The position numbers and the translations under genes were made by a program. Positions 1-13,800 of a DNA stretch of 64,000 nt are shown piece after piece (within the stretch, counting starts at the first letter, position 1; each line of letters starts with the position of its first letter). Origin of the DNA: Plectrocnemia conspersa (Eukaryota > Arthropoda > Insecta > Trichoptera > Polycentropodidae); contig VTFK01000249.1 in assembly GCA_009617715.1 (NCBI GenBank), forward strand, positions 372,001-436,000, written 5' to 3'. Below the pieces are notes generated by a model that was not told the origin of the DNA, ran no database searches, and saw only the letters and a program-made list of their open reading frames with translations.

Positions 1-3000
1 ATTTAAAAATAAGACTTTTTAATTACATTTAAGAATCAAAAAATGAAACAGTTGTTGCACGTAACTTTCAGACACTTCAGTCTTAGACTTTCCCATAAAG
101 CGTTCACTTCGCTTTCGACTTAAGAGTTAAATACATAATTTAACGGCCTATAACAAAACTTTTTTCTTTGTAAAAATTCTTCTAAGAAAAAAAAAATATT
201 AGTATGATTTACCAATGTAAAGTGTTTATAACTATCATATAACATATTGGTAAATTAGTGATTTTTATATAGTTTACTCGATATAATTTATTTGGACCGT
301 TTTACTGTGAATTATAAGCCAACAGCTTTATCTAAGTACACTAGTTGTTTTATTAATATTATCATTACTCGGTATTTTATATTAAATAAAAAATAAATCC
401 AAACGTTTACGAGTTAAGGGTTAAATTTAACTTTTTTTCATTTCTCTTTCGTTTGTTCTATAGTCCATAGCAGTGTACTATCACTTTCCGAGTTGACTCT
501 CTTTCCGAAACAACTTCCAAAGTTGCTCTTTCGACTGAGAATTGTTTCAGCTTCTCTGTATCTGTACACACTCTCCTTTCTCTTATAAAAATGCACTTTA
601 GAGAGAGAGCTTTTTTCTAGATTATTACACAGAACACTTGTTACTTTTGTTTTTACTCCGACCTTTTCACCGCTATCAAAACAACCTTATGTTCTATATA
701 CATAGCTGTGAAGAGTGTTGACGCTTTTTTTATTTATTTTATATTCGTTGCACATTGTATGATAAATCACCCACTTGAGCACGCTGGTTGAGTAATAATT
801 GAAATAAAAACCACACGAACACGAAAGCACAGTAGCGGCACAACTCTAACCCAAACAACAATACCCAACAACCATATCACATGAATAAAAAAAAATAAAA
901 TAAATTTCGTATGTGACATTTCAAAAGATCAATTTGGCAGATCGTCGTGAACGAGGTAAATATTTTCCAATATATTTATACACAATAGCACATTCATCGT
1001 GTTTAGAATAATGATGAACGTGCTTGAAAAAAATGAGAGAAACGTTTTGGTCAGACCCTTTGCTCCTATCCTTTGTTTCCTGATCTAATTCGAGTCCCAA
1101 CAAAATTTTATTTGAAAAAAAAAGAATCTCCCACGAGTCCCTTTGAAACCCAAAATGCACGAAAATGCTATGAAACGCACCGAGTTGCACATGAGATTCG
1201 CACCCTATTTCTCTCTTTTCTAGCACCTGCACCTAAATGCACACACTGGTTTGCGAACACTGGTATGATTAATATATGTATAATGTAATAATAAAAACAC
1301 CCCGTTGATTCATCTACTATATAATAGTCTTTGAAGGAACTAAATAAATATACTTTCACTTAAATCACTTAATTTGATCAATCTGTCTATGATGAGTATA
1401 TTTATTTAGATCTGTATAGCACACGCCTTGCATTATTTGTATAATGTAAAAAGAGCACTTATTGTTGGGTTAATGTATTCACAACTATCTATAGGAAAAT
1501 TTAATTTAATATTAGTATAAGCAATTTTTATATTTAAGTTAAATTTAAGCGACACTACTTGTGACTTGTGTTCGTCGGCGCCCGATGGAAACTTTTCGAT
1601 TTAATATTCTCATCTTTACTTTGCTCAGCTTTATTTCACAAACAAAGTTGCTTGGCTAGAGCAAACACACTGAATCGGCAAATTTGTATGATAATTAGCA
1701 AATTTCGCGTGTTTTCCCGTCTTTAAATTGGACCTTGTTGAACTTTGCAGATATGATTAAAATTAACAATAAAAAAATCCATTGAGCGTCGGCGATTTAC
1801 TTTGTTAAAATTATACACATTGCAATATAAACATTTTTACCTGAATTAAAATCAAACTTAAATTTTACTTATTCAGTTACAAATATTGCCGTGATATGCA
1901 GCAAAAAAATATTTTATATTTATTATTATTTTTATTGAAAAGTAAAAGCTTAAATTTTATAAAATATGCATATTTGAGATACAACCATAATGGACTATAA
2001 AGTATCTGTTCTGATTTTTTGTAACCTAATTGCTTCAGTTAATGTTTTATTACTATAAAAAAATGTTTCATCAGTAATAAATAATAAAAACATAACCTAT
2101 ATACAGTATATCGATCCTTAAATAATTGGATATTATTTTACTATTTAGTAAAAGTTCAAGACTTCAAGTTGACTAATTGACATTTTAGTACATTTCTGTA
2201 TTTTTCATCATAGTCTTAATCCTACAGTAAATATTTTATACATAACAGTTTTATACGCTTCACCGATTCTTTAACAATTATCATTTTTTTCATAAGTTTA
2301 TCAATAATATTTAGAAAGTTATAAATTAGTTATTTTTAAGTTTTATATTAGACATTTATTTTTGATCATAGTCACATTGAAGTCTCAAGCTTGCAATAAC
2401 TAAATCCTACATTTTTTATTTATATACATATGCATAACACTTGTATGAACCTAATCGATCCCTTAAACTAATTATTAATACAATTTTTCTGGAATTTATT
2501 AGTGAAAGTACAAAGTATACCAAATATTTTTATTTAATATTTGTTTTATTGACATTTAGAATGTCTATTTATTTCTATTCATAAGCATAAGGATGGAATC
2601 TGTGACGTCTCAGTCCAATAACTCAAATTTTTATTCATAAAATAATATGCTGTTAATAAAAAAAAAGGGTTTAGCTGCAGGGACATCTATTGGTAATAAA
2701 TTATATTACACATATTAATTTATAATTATTAATATAAATATCACCGATTTCCAGATTTTCAGTCAGGTGGTTAATACATACTTGTACTCAGTTAGCTCAG
2801 ATTTATCCCATTGTAACGCATAGGGCTTTACGCCTGTTAGGTTACAACTTACAACAAAGATTTAATCAAAACTAAATTAAAATAAAAATGGATTTAAGAG
2901 TCTTAATCCTGCAATAGCCTATTCCTGCAAATTTTTTTTTCATAGATCAGTTTCATTCACCTGATGTATCTCCAAATGATTATGGAACTTTATATGAATT

Positions 3001-4664
3001 TATCAAATTTTAAAGTTAATAAAATATTTTTTATTTTGTGTTTGACAAATTGACATTTAAAACATATATTTTTTAATGTAGTCATAATTGACTTAAGAGT
3101 ATAATCCTGCAGTAAATGTTTTATATATAACAGTTTACACACTGTGTTGATCCTTGAATATAAAAAATCATCGAAATTACTTTTTATCGACAGCTAATAT
3201 TTAAAATCTATTATGCTATAATTGGAATCAAGATGTAATAAAAAATAATGAAGAAGTAGGATCTTAATATTCAGTATATAAAATATTTTTATTAATTAGT
3301 GTTCTAAAAGTGTAAATTAATTTAAAAAAATAAATGTATAAATTAAAAGTATATTTTCTACGGCAGGTTTATTTAGCACAAAAATAAATGCAATCTCTCA
3401 AATACTTTTTTAGTGCTTATATTTTTAGAATAGGTTTTGTGTCAATTAAACTAAATAAAATATTTGTATATATATATATATATTTATAAAGTAATTTAAA
3501 TTAGCTATGATATTTTTAAAACTACCATAAAGCTTTAAAACAATATTTATTAAAAATATTTTATTTATTGTATTTAAAAATCCTACTTTAAACACTATTG
3601 TGAATGACATATTTTTTCAATCAGGTTTGTATTTCTTAGTTATCATCGATTTATTAACTTCATATTTTATAAAAAAATATATGTATAGATAATTCAATTT
3701 TTATTTTAATTAAGCTGCTATAATATATTTATTTATAAAATCTTTTCCTTTAAATATATAATAATTAATTTATCTGACATCATTATAACACAGCTAAGAA
3801 TTAGTGCTCTAATAAAAAATATATTTAATTTTTATAAAAATAAAAATTATATTTATATATTTATTTAATAAATATGATTTTTCATTATATATAAAATTTC
3901 TAAATATTAATTTTTAATATCGCAAATATATTTTTTTCAGAATAAGATACTGTATTGTTTTTAAATTTCCAAACTAATATAAAATAAAAAATATTTTTTT
4001 ATATTATAATATTGCAATGTGTATTTCACTATATGTATACTAATAATCTTTTTTAATAACATTTTACTAATATATTTTTATAGCAAAGGACAAACAGGTA
4101 CAGTAATTATCTATAAGCATAGACAATTAAGATCTAATGTAGAAGCAATCATTGTGTCATATTTCTGATAACAATACGCTATGTAATAATAATTTATATC
4201 TATTATGATACATATATAATTGTATATAAAACCAATGATCGCTTTTATATGGTATATAATAATATGTGTATATATATTAAAATATTAAGCTTTTTCTTTC
4301 AAACTATACAAATTGAAGTTGTATTGCTAAAAAATATATTACTAAGAAAGCTCTATATTTTATTATATGCTATTTGAAATAAGAGTAAATACACGAAAGA
4401 AAATTAAAAATCAACATATGATTCATATTTTTATTTAACGTTTCGCAAACATTTCTATCTTCAGAACGCATATGTGCAATGCTCTGTGGCGGACAGAAAA
4501 ATATATACAAAACCTTTTGAACTACTTTGCTAAATAAACGATAAATAAGAACATGACTTTCTCGTTAGTTTTAAAATAAAAAATCATACAGTGTGGCCCG
4601 TCTAAAACTCGTTTGATTTCAAAAACCAACGAAATTCGTCGTCAATCCTGGTGATGCTGAGCAG
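1..4664 (+). other. AT-rich non-coding DNA upstream of the first visible DIP exon
   Basis: Probably the 3' part of an upstream DIP intron. It is dominated by A/T runs, with a (TA)n tract at 3467-3482. Positions 1-1700 are slightly less AT-rich. I looked for the exon that should encode the first half of Ig1 (first cysteine followed by a VN-x-LG-like end) and did not see it. Confidence 0.6.
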
Positions 4665-4850
4665 GTCGCTTGGATCAAGGCAGATACGAAGGCTATACTG
4701 GCGATTCACGAACACGTCATCACGAACAATGCCAGGTTGTCGGTAACGCACAACGACTACAACACGTGGACCCTGAACATAAGGGGCGTCAAGAGAGAAG
4801 ACAGGGGGCAGTATATGTGCCAAGTTAATACGGACCCCATGAAAATGCAG
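4665..4850 (+). CDS. DIP-beta: DIP exon a: second half of Ig domain 1
   Basis: 62 complete codons, phase 0 at both ends. It starts VAWIKADTKAILAIHEH and ends VNTDPMKMQ, followed by donor gtaatg. It carries the Ig1 Trp-Thr-Leu strand (NTWTLNIRGVK), the DRGQY turn and the second Ig1 cysteine; this face of Ig1 is where DIPs contact Dprs. The acceptor AG is at 4663-4664, but the tract before it (ctgagcag) is poor in pyrimidines. The frame stays open back to a TGA at 4614, so a slightly different start cannot be excluded. The preceding exon, with the first Ig1 cysteine, is not visible in 1-4664. Confidence 0.9.
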
Positions 4851-7800
4851 GTAATGATAGATTTCCATTAACAATCTAAATTGAGCCATAAAAATCCTTA
4901 ATGATTATATTTAACCATTTATAGTTTAATAGTATTTCAGATGGCAAACAATTTAATTTTAGAATATCTCGGTCAACTACCTCATTAATTGATCAACTTA
5001 TTTTTTTCAACTTGCTGTGAATCTTGACATTCACGGCAACTTGATCAAATGATAAAAAATGTATAAAAAGCACACTTTCAAAAGGCATAAGGTGTTTCAA
5101 AACATTATTATGTACCTTAGTTTGTCTATCTCTGAATTTTAATTAAAATGTAGAAGTATATACTTTTAATGTTTGTAGTGACTTATAGCCAGGTTAATCG
5201 AGTCTCGTTTTTAGGTCAACAAATTTTTATTTTGGCCTTTAAAATAGTATTTTTTAATATGTTATAGCAATACATTTTGATAGTATGTTAAATAGTTTAA
5301 AATCTCAATCGCTCAATTTGATTAACATTTTATAACAATCAATAATAAAAATAATAACAGGACATTAAAATATGTTGTTCAATAAATAATAACAGGACAT
5401 TAAGAGTCAAATAAAGATAAATTTTTAGACATTTATAGTAAAAAGTTAAAAATAAATTTCATTTTTTAAACAGAAACAAAGTCAGAAATTGAGGTATCTT
5501 TTTTGCAGAAATTTATTTAGCAAAATATAAAATTTAAAAATGTATAATTAAAAAGATTTTATTTTTTATATGCAAAATCTTGACCATTAATAATTATAGT
5601 AAAATAATATAAAGATAAAAACCATAATTTAACTTTTATAAAAAATTCCTCAACTGTCCACATGCTATTTTTATTTATATTTTCCCCAAATGCCTAGTTC
5701 CTGAGAGAAAGGAGAAAGAATGAAATATATATGTTATTTAATAAATTTCTTATTATCTAAGTAGACAAATTGAATTTTAATTAAACTAAAATTAATTTTT
5801 TTTAATAAATATTTATAAAAAACATCTGTTTTTTTATAAATAAAATTCATATTAAAATTTATATTAAAAAAAAATTAAGTTCTACAAATAGAGAACATAT
5901 TTAAATAAAATGTAGAATAAAAATTTAATTAAAAATATATTATATAATAGTAGTTATTTATGGCTCAATTTAGTAATAAACATATATATTCACAATAAAA
6001 AAAACTATTTTTTTCATGCGTGTTATTCAGACGGCGTATTTGGAAGTTGTCATCCCACCGGATATAATATACGAAGAGACATCAGGGGACATGATGGTGC
6101 CGGAAGGAGGTTCTGCAAAATTAGTTTGCAAAGCCAGAGGGCATCCGAAACCCAAAGTGGTGTGGAGGAGGGAAGACGCCGGAGAGATCATAGCTCGCGG
6201 AGGACCACAGGGGAAAACCAAAGGTAATTGTCATAATATACTCTCTATTAACTATTTTATCTGGGAATATGTTAACTAACAACGAGAAAGGGTGAGAGCT
6301 AAAATAATTGATGCAATTAATACTCTAAATAACATCGCATTAAAGTTATGAGAATGAATTAAATTAGAACATGATATTATTATGGAACAGGGTATCATGT
6401 TCATTATATATCATTTAAAAATTAGATGAAAATAACAAATATATATTAATATTTATTTATTATTAAAAAAATAATTACAATTTAGACTCTACGAATTTAT
6501 TTCTAATAACTTTTATATTAAATGAAATTTAGATAAATTTTTAAAAAAACAATTTAGATATGCACGCTTATGGTTTTACAAATTAAACCATCATAATAAG
6601 GACAATGCCATTAAATATTGATTTTTAACGAATATTAAAGACCAACTAAACAACTACATTTTCCATATAGTCGACTAAGCTTTTTTGTGTATATGTACAT
6701 ACATATGTATAATATATAAGGGACTACTAAAATTGTGCCATTATTATATGCCATCAATTTTCATTGCTAAGCTTAGACTGTAATATTTTGTTGAATGTTA
6801 ATACATACTTGCGAATTTTGCGATTCAAAAGTCGGAACATTATTTTTGAAAAACGATGTAGTAATTATTGTCGTCCTTAAATTTTTTTGGGAATTTAATA
6901 AACAAGCACGTCAAATTTCGAATTAATTTGCTGACATTTATGACCAATTATCCATCTATTTATGCATATTTTGTGTTTCAAACTATAAGAAGCATTCAAA
7001 CAATCATCCTTACATTCAAGTACTTCTAAAAATACAAACTAACACTAATGTTTTATTGTGTTGTCTACGAATAATAATAAAAAGCAATAAGACGACTGTG
7101 TACAAAACAAAAATTTGTACAATTTTTTTCTTAATTTTTATTAATTTTATATATTGTAAAAAAAATTTTTTTTTCAAAATACGGTCCCCAAATCTTTTTC
7201 TTTTGGAACAATAAGTCCAGAAAATCATCGTTTTTCATTTTAAATTCATCGTTTATTTATCTTATGAATATTGCAAATTGAGCAGAATCCGCATGTAAGT
7301 GCTTTTATGTAAAGCTAATGCGTAATAATCAAACTTTTCAGGATTTTTATGTAATTGAGATAATAAATTTTGTGAAATATCAATGATACGTCTTGTATTT
7401 TTTTTTAGATAAGCTAATGCATTCGAAACTAATTCTGCTGTATCAATCATGCAATCTTTATTAAATTCACCCTCTGATAATTTTTTAATGACCTTCGAAA
7501 TTTTATGTTCAAAAAACACTAAAAAAGTCAGGATTAGTAGAATTTAGTTTTATAAATGTCTGATGTTGTTTCTGTAAATAATTTTCCAATTTTTTACCTT
7601 AAATTTTCACCTCTTTGAATGAAATTTTTTTATATTTTTTTTCGATTTTTCGATTAAAAGTGCCTCTTTAAATTATACGTTTCCAAATACAAAATATTAT
7701 TTCTGTATGAAGTAAATATATATATTTTTTTTCCACACATTTAAAAATTACGAGACTGAATGAATCTAAATATATGATTGGTATAAAATATCTGACGACT

Positions 7801-10800
7801 GCTATTTGCAGCAAAAACTTTTATGTATATCGTTATAATAAAATCTGAATTAACCATTTTTTTTCTGATACGGCTTAAGCCACAATTATGATGCCCGTAT
7901 ACATTCGAACCCCTTTAAAATATTTTTAGTATGTGAAAAATTAAATATTTTCACTCTTAAAATACTCTTTACTTAACAACACATAACTTTGTAACGTAAT
8001 GGAATGAAAAATTATACGTGCGAATAACTTTTATTCGGGTTATTTAATAATTTATATTGGTTAACTTTGTTTTATTTAAAATTGTTTTTTTAATTTAAAT
8101 ATAATTGTTCAATTAAATTAGTCGAAATATTAATATTGTTTTGCTGATTGAAATTAACTTTAATAGCAAAAAAAAATTAAATAAAAAAAACTGAGACGCG
8201 GTTGCTAGCTTGTAATAAATAACGTTGATCTATCTGTAACATAAGACAATGAACAAACGTGCAACTGCCAATTTTATAATTGTCGTGCAAATTATCTTAG
8301 CAAAGTATAATTTTGTTAAAATATAAGCAATCAACAGCGATCGTGGATAATAGTCCAAAATCAAAAAGCAAGCAACAATTAGGCAAATGTACCAAGATTC
8401 AATCCTCTACTTCAAAGCGTTCTCCCAGCCTCGCCAGGAAGGGGTCAATTTGAAAAATTGGAACCTTCCGGTTGTCAAACGTAGCCAGCAAAGTAATCCT
8501 TCCGGTTGAGCGAGCCCTTGCCGAAAGCCTTACGGGGAGACAGAGACAATGCCTTGCGGGGAAATGTTAAATTAATTGATAAATTCATTTCGAGTGGCAC
8601 TGGGGGGCGAATAAATTTTGTTGATTGACTTTACGGCAGCGCGATTCTACTACGTACGAAAGGCGTGTTTAATCATGCTTTCTCTCTGTGTCATGGCTCC
8701 CCCAGCCACGACCACCCCACGATTGGAAAGTTCTAGCAGTCACCACACAGCAGTCTCCGCCCGGTAGTTAATTATTTCAGTTGGGACGGGGTGGCCGGGT
8801 GTTGAGCTCTAATCCGTTTGGATTATGCGGGGGGCAGAAGGGACAGCTTCGAATGTGTTATAAGAATCTATTTAAGGCTTTGGATTCGCTTTAAGGCGCT
8901 GGGGTGATGCGGCAGCCAATCGACTAACAGATTTTAGTCCTAATTGATCCTTGATTGTTATGGCGCTTTTGAAAATTGCTCAGACAGAAATGCGTCTTTA
9001 AAAAATATCATACAATAGTATAATTTTATCTGAAGATACAACGACACATAAAAAATATTGCTTATAAAACCATTTTTAAATTCTTTCAGATATATCTGAA
9101 ATATTTATCTTGTGTTCGGATTCTATCTGTATTTACAATTTATCTATTTTAAGCTAAGTAGGACCTAGCAACTATTATTGTCCCTAATTATATTTTACTT
9201 AAAGCTTTGAGATCATACTTGGCAAGTGTCATATTTTTTTATAATAAACTAGTGAACCTAACCTAATGTGTAAAATACCCATTTACTATTAGAAAAAAAT
9301 AACCCAATAAAGCACTTTCCTCCTATTCTAAAAAATCACAAAAGCGTCTAATAAAAATCTAGAACCTCTATTATCACTAAAAGTTCTACTTTAAAATATT
9401 AGCTGATTATTATTTTCTGATTAAGCATAATAAATATGTTTTATTTTTACTGCTCCATCAGTACGATATATTTTTTTTATTTTGAAAAAAATGACTTATG
9501 TGTATTTTTGTAAAGACATCCTACTCAAGCCTGCTGTCACAATGAAGCTCTGTATATGTTAACAATAAAGCTTTAAAATTACCGACAACAAGAACAATCT
9601 TTATGTTTGCTGACAAAAAATCTGGATTATACAAAGGAAAATGTGGCATAATCTGACTTATAGAAAACATATTTATTTTTAAATTACTCGCTTTTTAATT
9701 AATTATTGGTAAAATACTGTTATATAAAATCTATTTTCCACTTTTTTTCTCAACTCGCTTTGATCAATGAATATTGCGAAAATTCTATTTACACCCTATT
9801 AGATTACAGGTAGCTTAGATAAAGTAAATAATAATCTTTCCCTTTACATAAACAACTTTGTCTCAAAGAGGCTGTAACCCTCAGAAGCTGTGCTTCTAGA
9901 GCTTTTGCGACATAACCACATATAAAAGATCTAATGATTTTTTTAATTTGTGGGCCTGTTTTTTGAAACATAGTCATTTATCAACTTCTTGGCATCCTAT
10001 TTTCAAGCCTTTTATGACGACGTGCTTTCAATGACTTCTTTTTTGACAGTACATTTAACACGGCAGTCCACCTTCAGCTACTCCTCACCATCTTCAAAAT
10101 TTAGAAAATTAATGCCTCACAGACCTATATATTATGTGCTTTCGTTTTTTTTTTTATCTAGAAAAAAAAATGAATTTTGTAATCACTAGCATTTGAGCAT
10201 ACTGTCACAACAGAGCTCCATGTTTACAACAAAGCTTTAGACAAAAACACAAAAGTATTTAAGCAATATATGCTGATAAAATCAAACTCTTCTTTCAATA
10301 CGTGTGAAATTATAAGAATCGCATACAAAATTTCAAACGAAAATAACTAAAATGTCTGCCAAAAAAAAAGACTGAAAATCCAAAATTTTAATAATTAAGC
10401 CAAATTACGAAACTTAGCTGCATAAAAAACATAGTTTTATAAAATAAAGGCATTTCGCCAAATTCTGACTTGCAGCTATAGAATATTTTTTGACAATTTG
10501 TCGAAAATTAATTTCTTATTCAAAACTACCTTATATAATTTAAAGCCCTGATTAAGATACTCATTGTTGTTGACCGTGACCAAAAACGTTTGTGCATTAA
10601 CAATGAGACAAATATCATTGCGCAAGAGAGATTTCTTTTGACCACACAACACGAGTCGTTAAGAGAATCCCTTTTGTGACAAAATGGTACGGATGCAATC
10701 AATCACCACATTGCAAACCCTTTCCGAAGAATTCGAAAGTCTGGACAAGCAAAAAACTCGCTTTCGAAAATGCAACATCCGATTTCTCGAGTTCTACGAA

Positions 10801-13800
10801 GCGACTGCAACGATTGACTAAGAGATCGATGCACAATCGCGATTGGCCAGCAAGCGTGCAACCCCTAAAGGATATAAGCCCGGACTCTGATGAGGAGAGG
10901 GCAGAGACAAGCAGACAGCCTGAGACTCAGTAGATCTACCAACAGCCATCCGGAGGAACCAGCCACGCGCCTCACCGACAGACCAGAAGATCATTCTTGG
11001 AACTCCCGAACTACTAGCCGTTCGAAGAGACACACCTGACACTCGCGGTACGCAGCCACAAGAGCCCAGAGCATCATGACGGCCATCACCACCTGCGCCA
11101 CTTTCACCGTAATCGTCCATTTGTCACATGTAAATATAACTTAATAAAAAAGTCCATTTAGATTCACACAAGAGTCTCATTGGCCGCGAGATCAACCACC
11201 CCTAGGGCTACGCCCCCTAAAATACCAGCATAGATAGTGTCACCGAGAGAACATTAATACTAGTCATGACAAGAAACCTGGTCGCAGTTGTCGATCGTGA
11301 CGGCTTAAGTCGAAAAGGGAAGTAAAGTTCTTAATTGGCGCACAGCCGACTATGCTAAACCTACAAGATGATAATGGGTAAGGGCCTATGCTTTTATTTT
11401 TATACATACGGTCTTTTTCTAACCTTGCTTCAAATTTATGCGCGTATTTAGCCAAAGATTAAGTCTCAGTATCAAGTCATTTAAGAATTAAGCTTGTAAT
11501 GACTAAGGCAGACCATCCAATGGCGACAATTCAATAAAATTTATATTAGTAAATCAAACTTTTTCTACAAACACTTCTTTTATCTATTTCTGAGAAGTAG
11601 TTTTGCACGCACATGTTATTGCCATACTTAAAAATTATAATATTTATGTGCATTTTTTCTTCACGATTTGCTTTTGAGGATCTTTTCTACTAATTCTACA
11701 TAAGAATTGTTTAAACATTATCTTGCATGATGCAATTTTTTTTATTATTTTTTTCATTATTTAAAAATATACAATGAAAGCCCACCCTGACTGGCTCATT
11801 ATAAGCGCAGTAAAAGTTTTGAAAAATTTCCTCTTCTATTAATTTGCCATCCTCAGGTCGGCTTCCTCTCGTCGCTTAACGACGCGAAGATGCAAAATTA
11901 AAACGGTCACTTAAAAATTCAACCTTCCATTAAAAGTTGCTTTCGAGACGGCAAAATAGACGAGCACTTTCGCCGTCACTCTTTTGGTCGTGTTTTTATC
12001 TGTTGCCGAGGCAGGGGTGTTTTATTTAATTCCGCGGCCCGAACGAATTTAGGAGAGCGCGGCTCGCTATGCTTATTTGCTGCGAAAAGCGTCGGAACTC
12101 TGTGCATCAAAGGCGACGCAAATTGGAGCAAAAAAAAAGGCCAATAAAGGCATAAACATAAAACGGCTCTTCCGATTTGCATTTGTAGCATATGAAAGGC
12201 GGCCTCTCTATAAACCCCTCACCTCGTTCACCCAACTTGGATCCGATTAACTCCGGTGAACAAGTGTGATTTCCTTTTTGCAAAGTCAACGTTTAACATT
12301 TCAATAGTAATTTAGTAATGAATAATTATATAACAAAGGCAATTATATGAAACAATAATATTTTTTCTATTTATATTTTTTTTATCTGACAGATAACCAA
12401 TATGATACAAGATAAAATAAAAGCAAAGCAACAACTTATTGTCGCTCCGCCTCAGTATTGCCAGCCTAGCTCCAGGATTTCATTCATTACCCAAAATTAT
12501 ACACATTTATATTTTTTAGCTTTTATCTGAATGTGAAATTAGTATTTTATTTTTTTGCACGAAAAACACCAAAATAATTAAACTTTGTTATATATTGTTA
12601 GGTAGTGTATCTCTATTAATTGTTATATTGAAAAGCAGAGCGATGTCGGGTACATTCAACTAATGAAAACTCAAATTTTGTCCTTTGACTTTAAACTCTG
12701 AAGAAATATATATATGCCAATAAAGTACTGTATCTTAACTTGCAAATAATATCGTTTGAGAAAAGAAAAGATATAAATTATTTTTATATAAATTAGAACA
12801 CTATTTCTTCGGTCACATAATATTATGACCAAAAACACAGATTGATTTTATTATAAAAAAAATCTGGATTAGAGGACCAAGTCTGTTCTAATTTTTAATT
12901 AGAAATAAATGAATTTATTGACGTACATAAAGCAGATAAATAACTTTTCTAAGAACTCCCAAGAACAGATTTAGTGTATGATTTAATTAATTATAAAAAT
13001 ACAATTTTCTTAAATGTAATACAAATTTACTATTAGACATTTTACCTTGTTTGTTTTATGTTTTTTTTGCTGTTTTATAAACTGTTGCTCTTATACTACA
13101 ATATTTATTGGCCCGTTACGACGCACATAAAACCTGTTGATAGCCGTTTGGCAGCTGCTACACGTTCACCAAACAAAGCTTTCCAAATCCGAAGTATTAT
13201 GCAGTTTGCCTTAGTTTAAGCTACAGGTGTTTTGTGTAAACATGCGCAAACCTTTTTTAGTTAAAAAAAAATCATAAGCTTTTTAAATAATTTTTATATA
13301 ACATTTTAACAAATGAGCGCGGACAAATAGGCGTGCGGCAAAAGAGCGCTGCAATATAAGCGCTGTGTCATAGTAGCGCTATAACAAAATAGCGTGAGTC
13401 AAATACGCAGACAGTCATATAAGCGTTTGACAAAAGAGAGCGCGTCATAAGAGCGCAAAAATACAAGTAAATTAACAAAATATAAGTAAATTGTGAGAAA
13501 TTTACAAAGACTAAAAATTCACGAGATATAGGTGATAACATTAGTATTTTATGTGCAAGAGCGAAATGACAATTAAAATGATTAGCCAATGAAAACATTA
13601 TTATTTATTAATTATTACGTACATACGTAAGTATGGCTCCCCATCCCCATACGTACGATATACATATATTTTGTACTAATATAAAACGCTGATTTTGATT
13701 TTATCATCAGATTAGTTCTGTAATGCTTCATTAAATTGATAAATAATTATCGACTCAATTTGCAATAAATGCGTACAGTTATAGGGCAGGTATATGGCCC

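Noticed and set aside
4602..4889. 95-codon open frame on the minus strand over DIP exon a
   Set aside because: It is the antisense of a coding exon whose plus-strand product is clearly a DIP Ig domain.
13307..13457. CRISPR-like regular repeats
   Set aside because: Units are contiguous, diverged and about 15 bp, with no spacers; this is a eukaryotic minisatellite.
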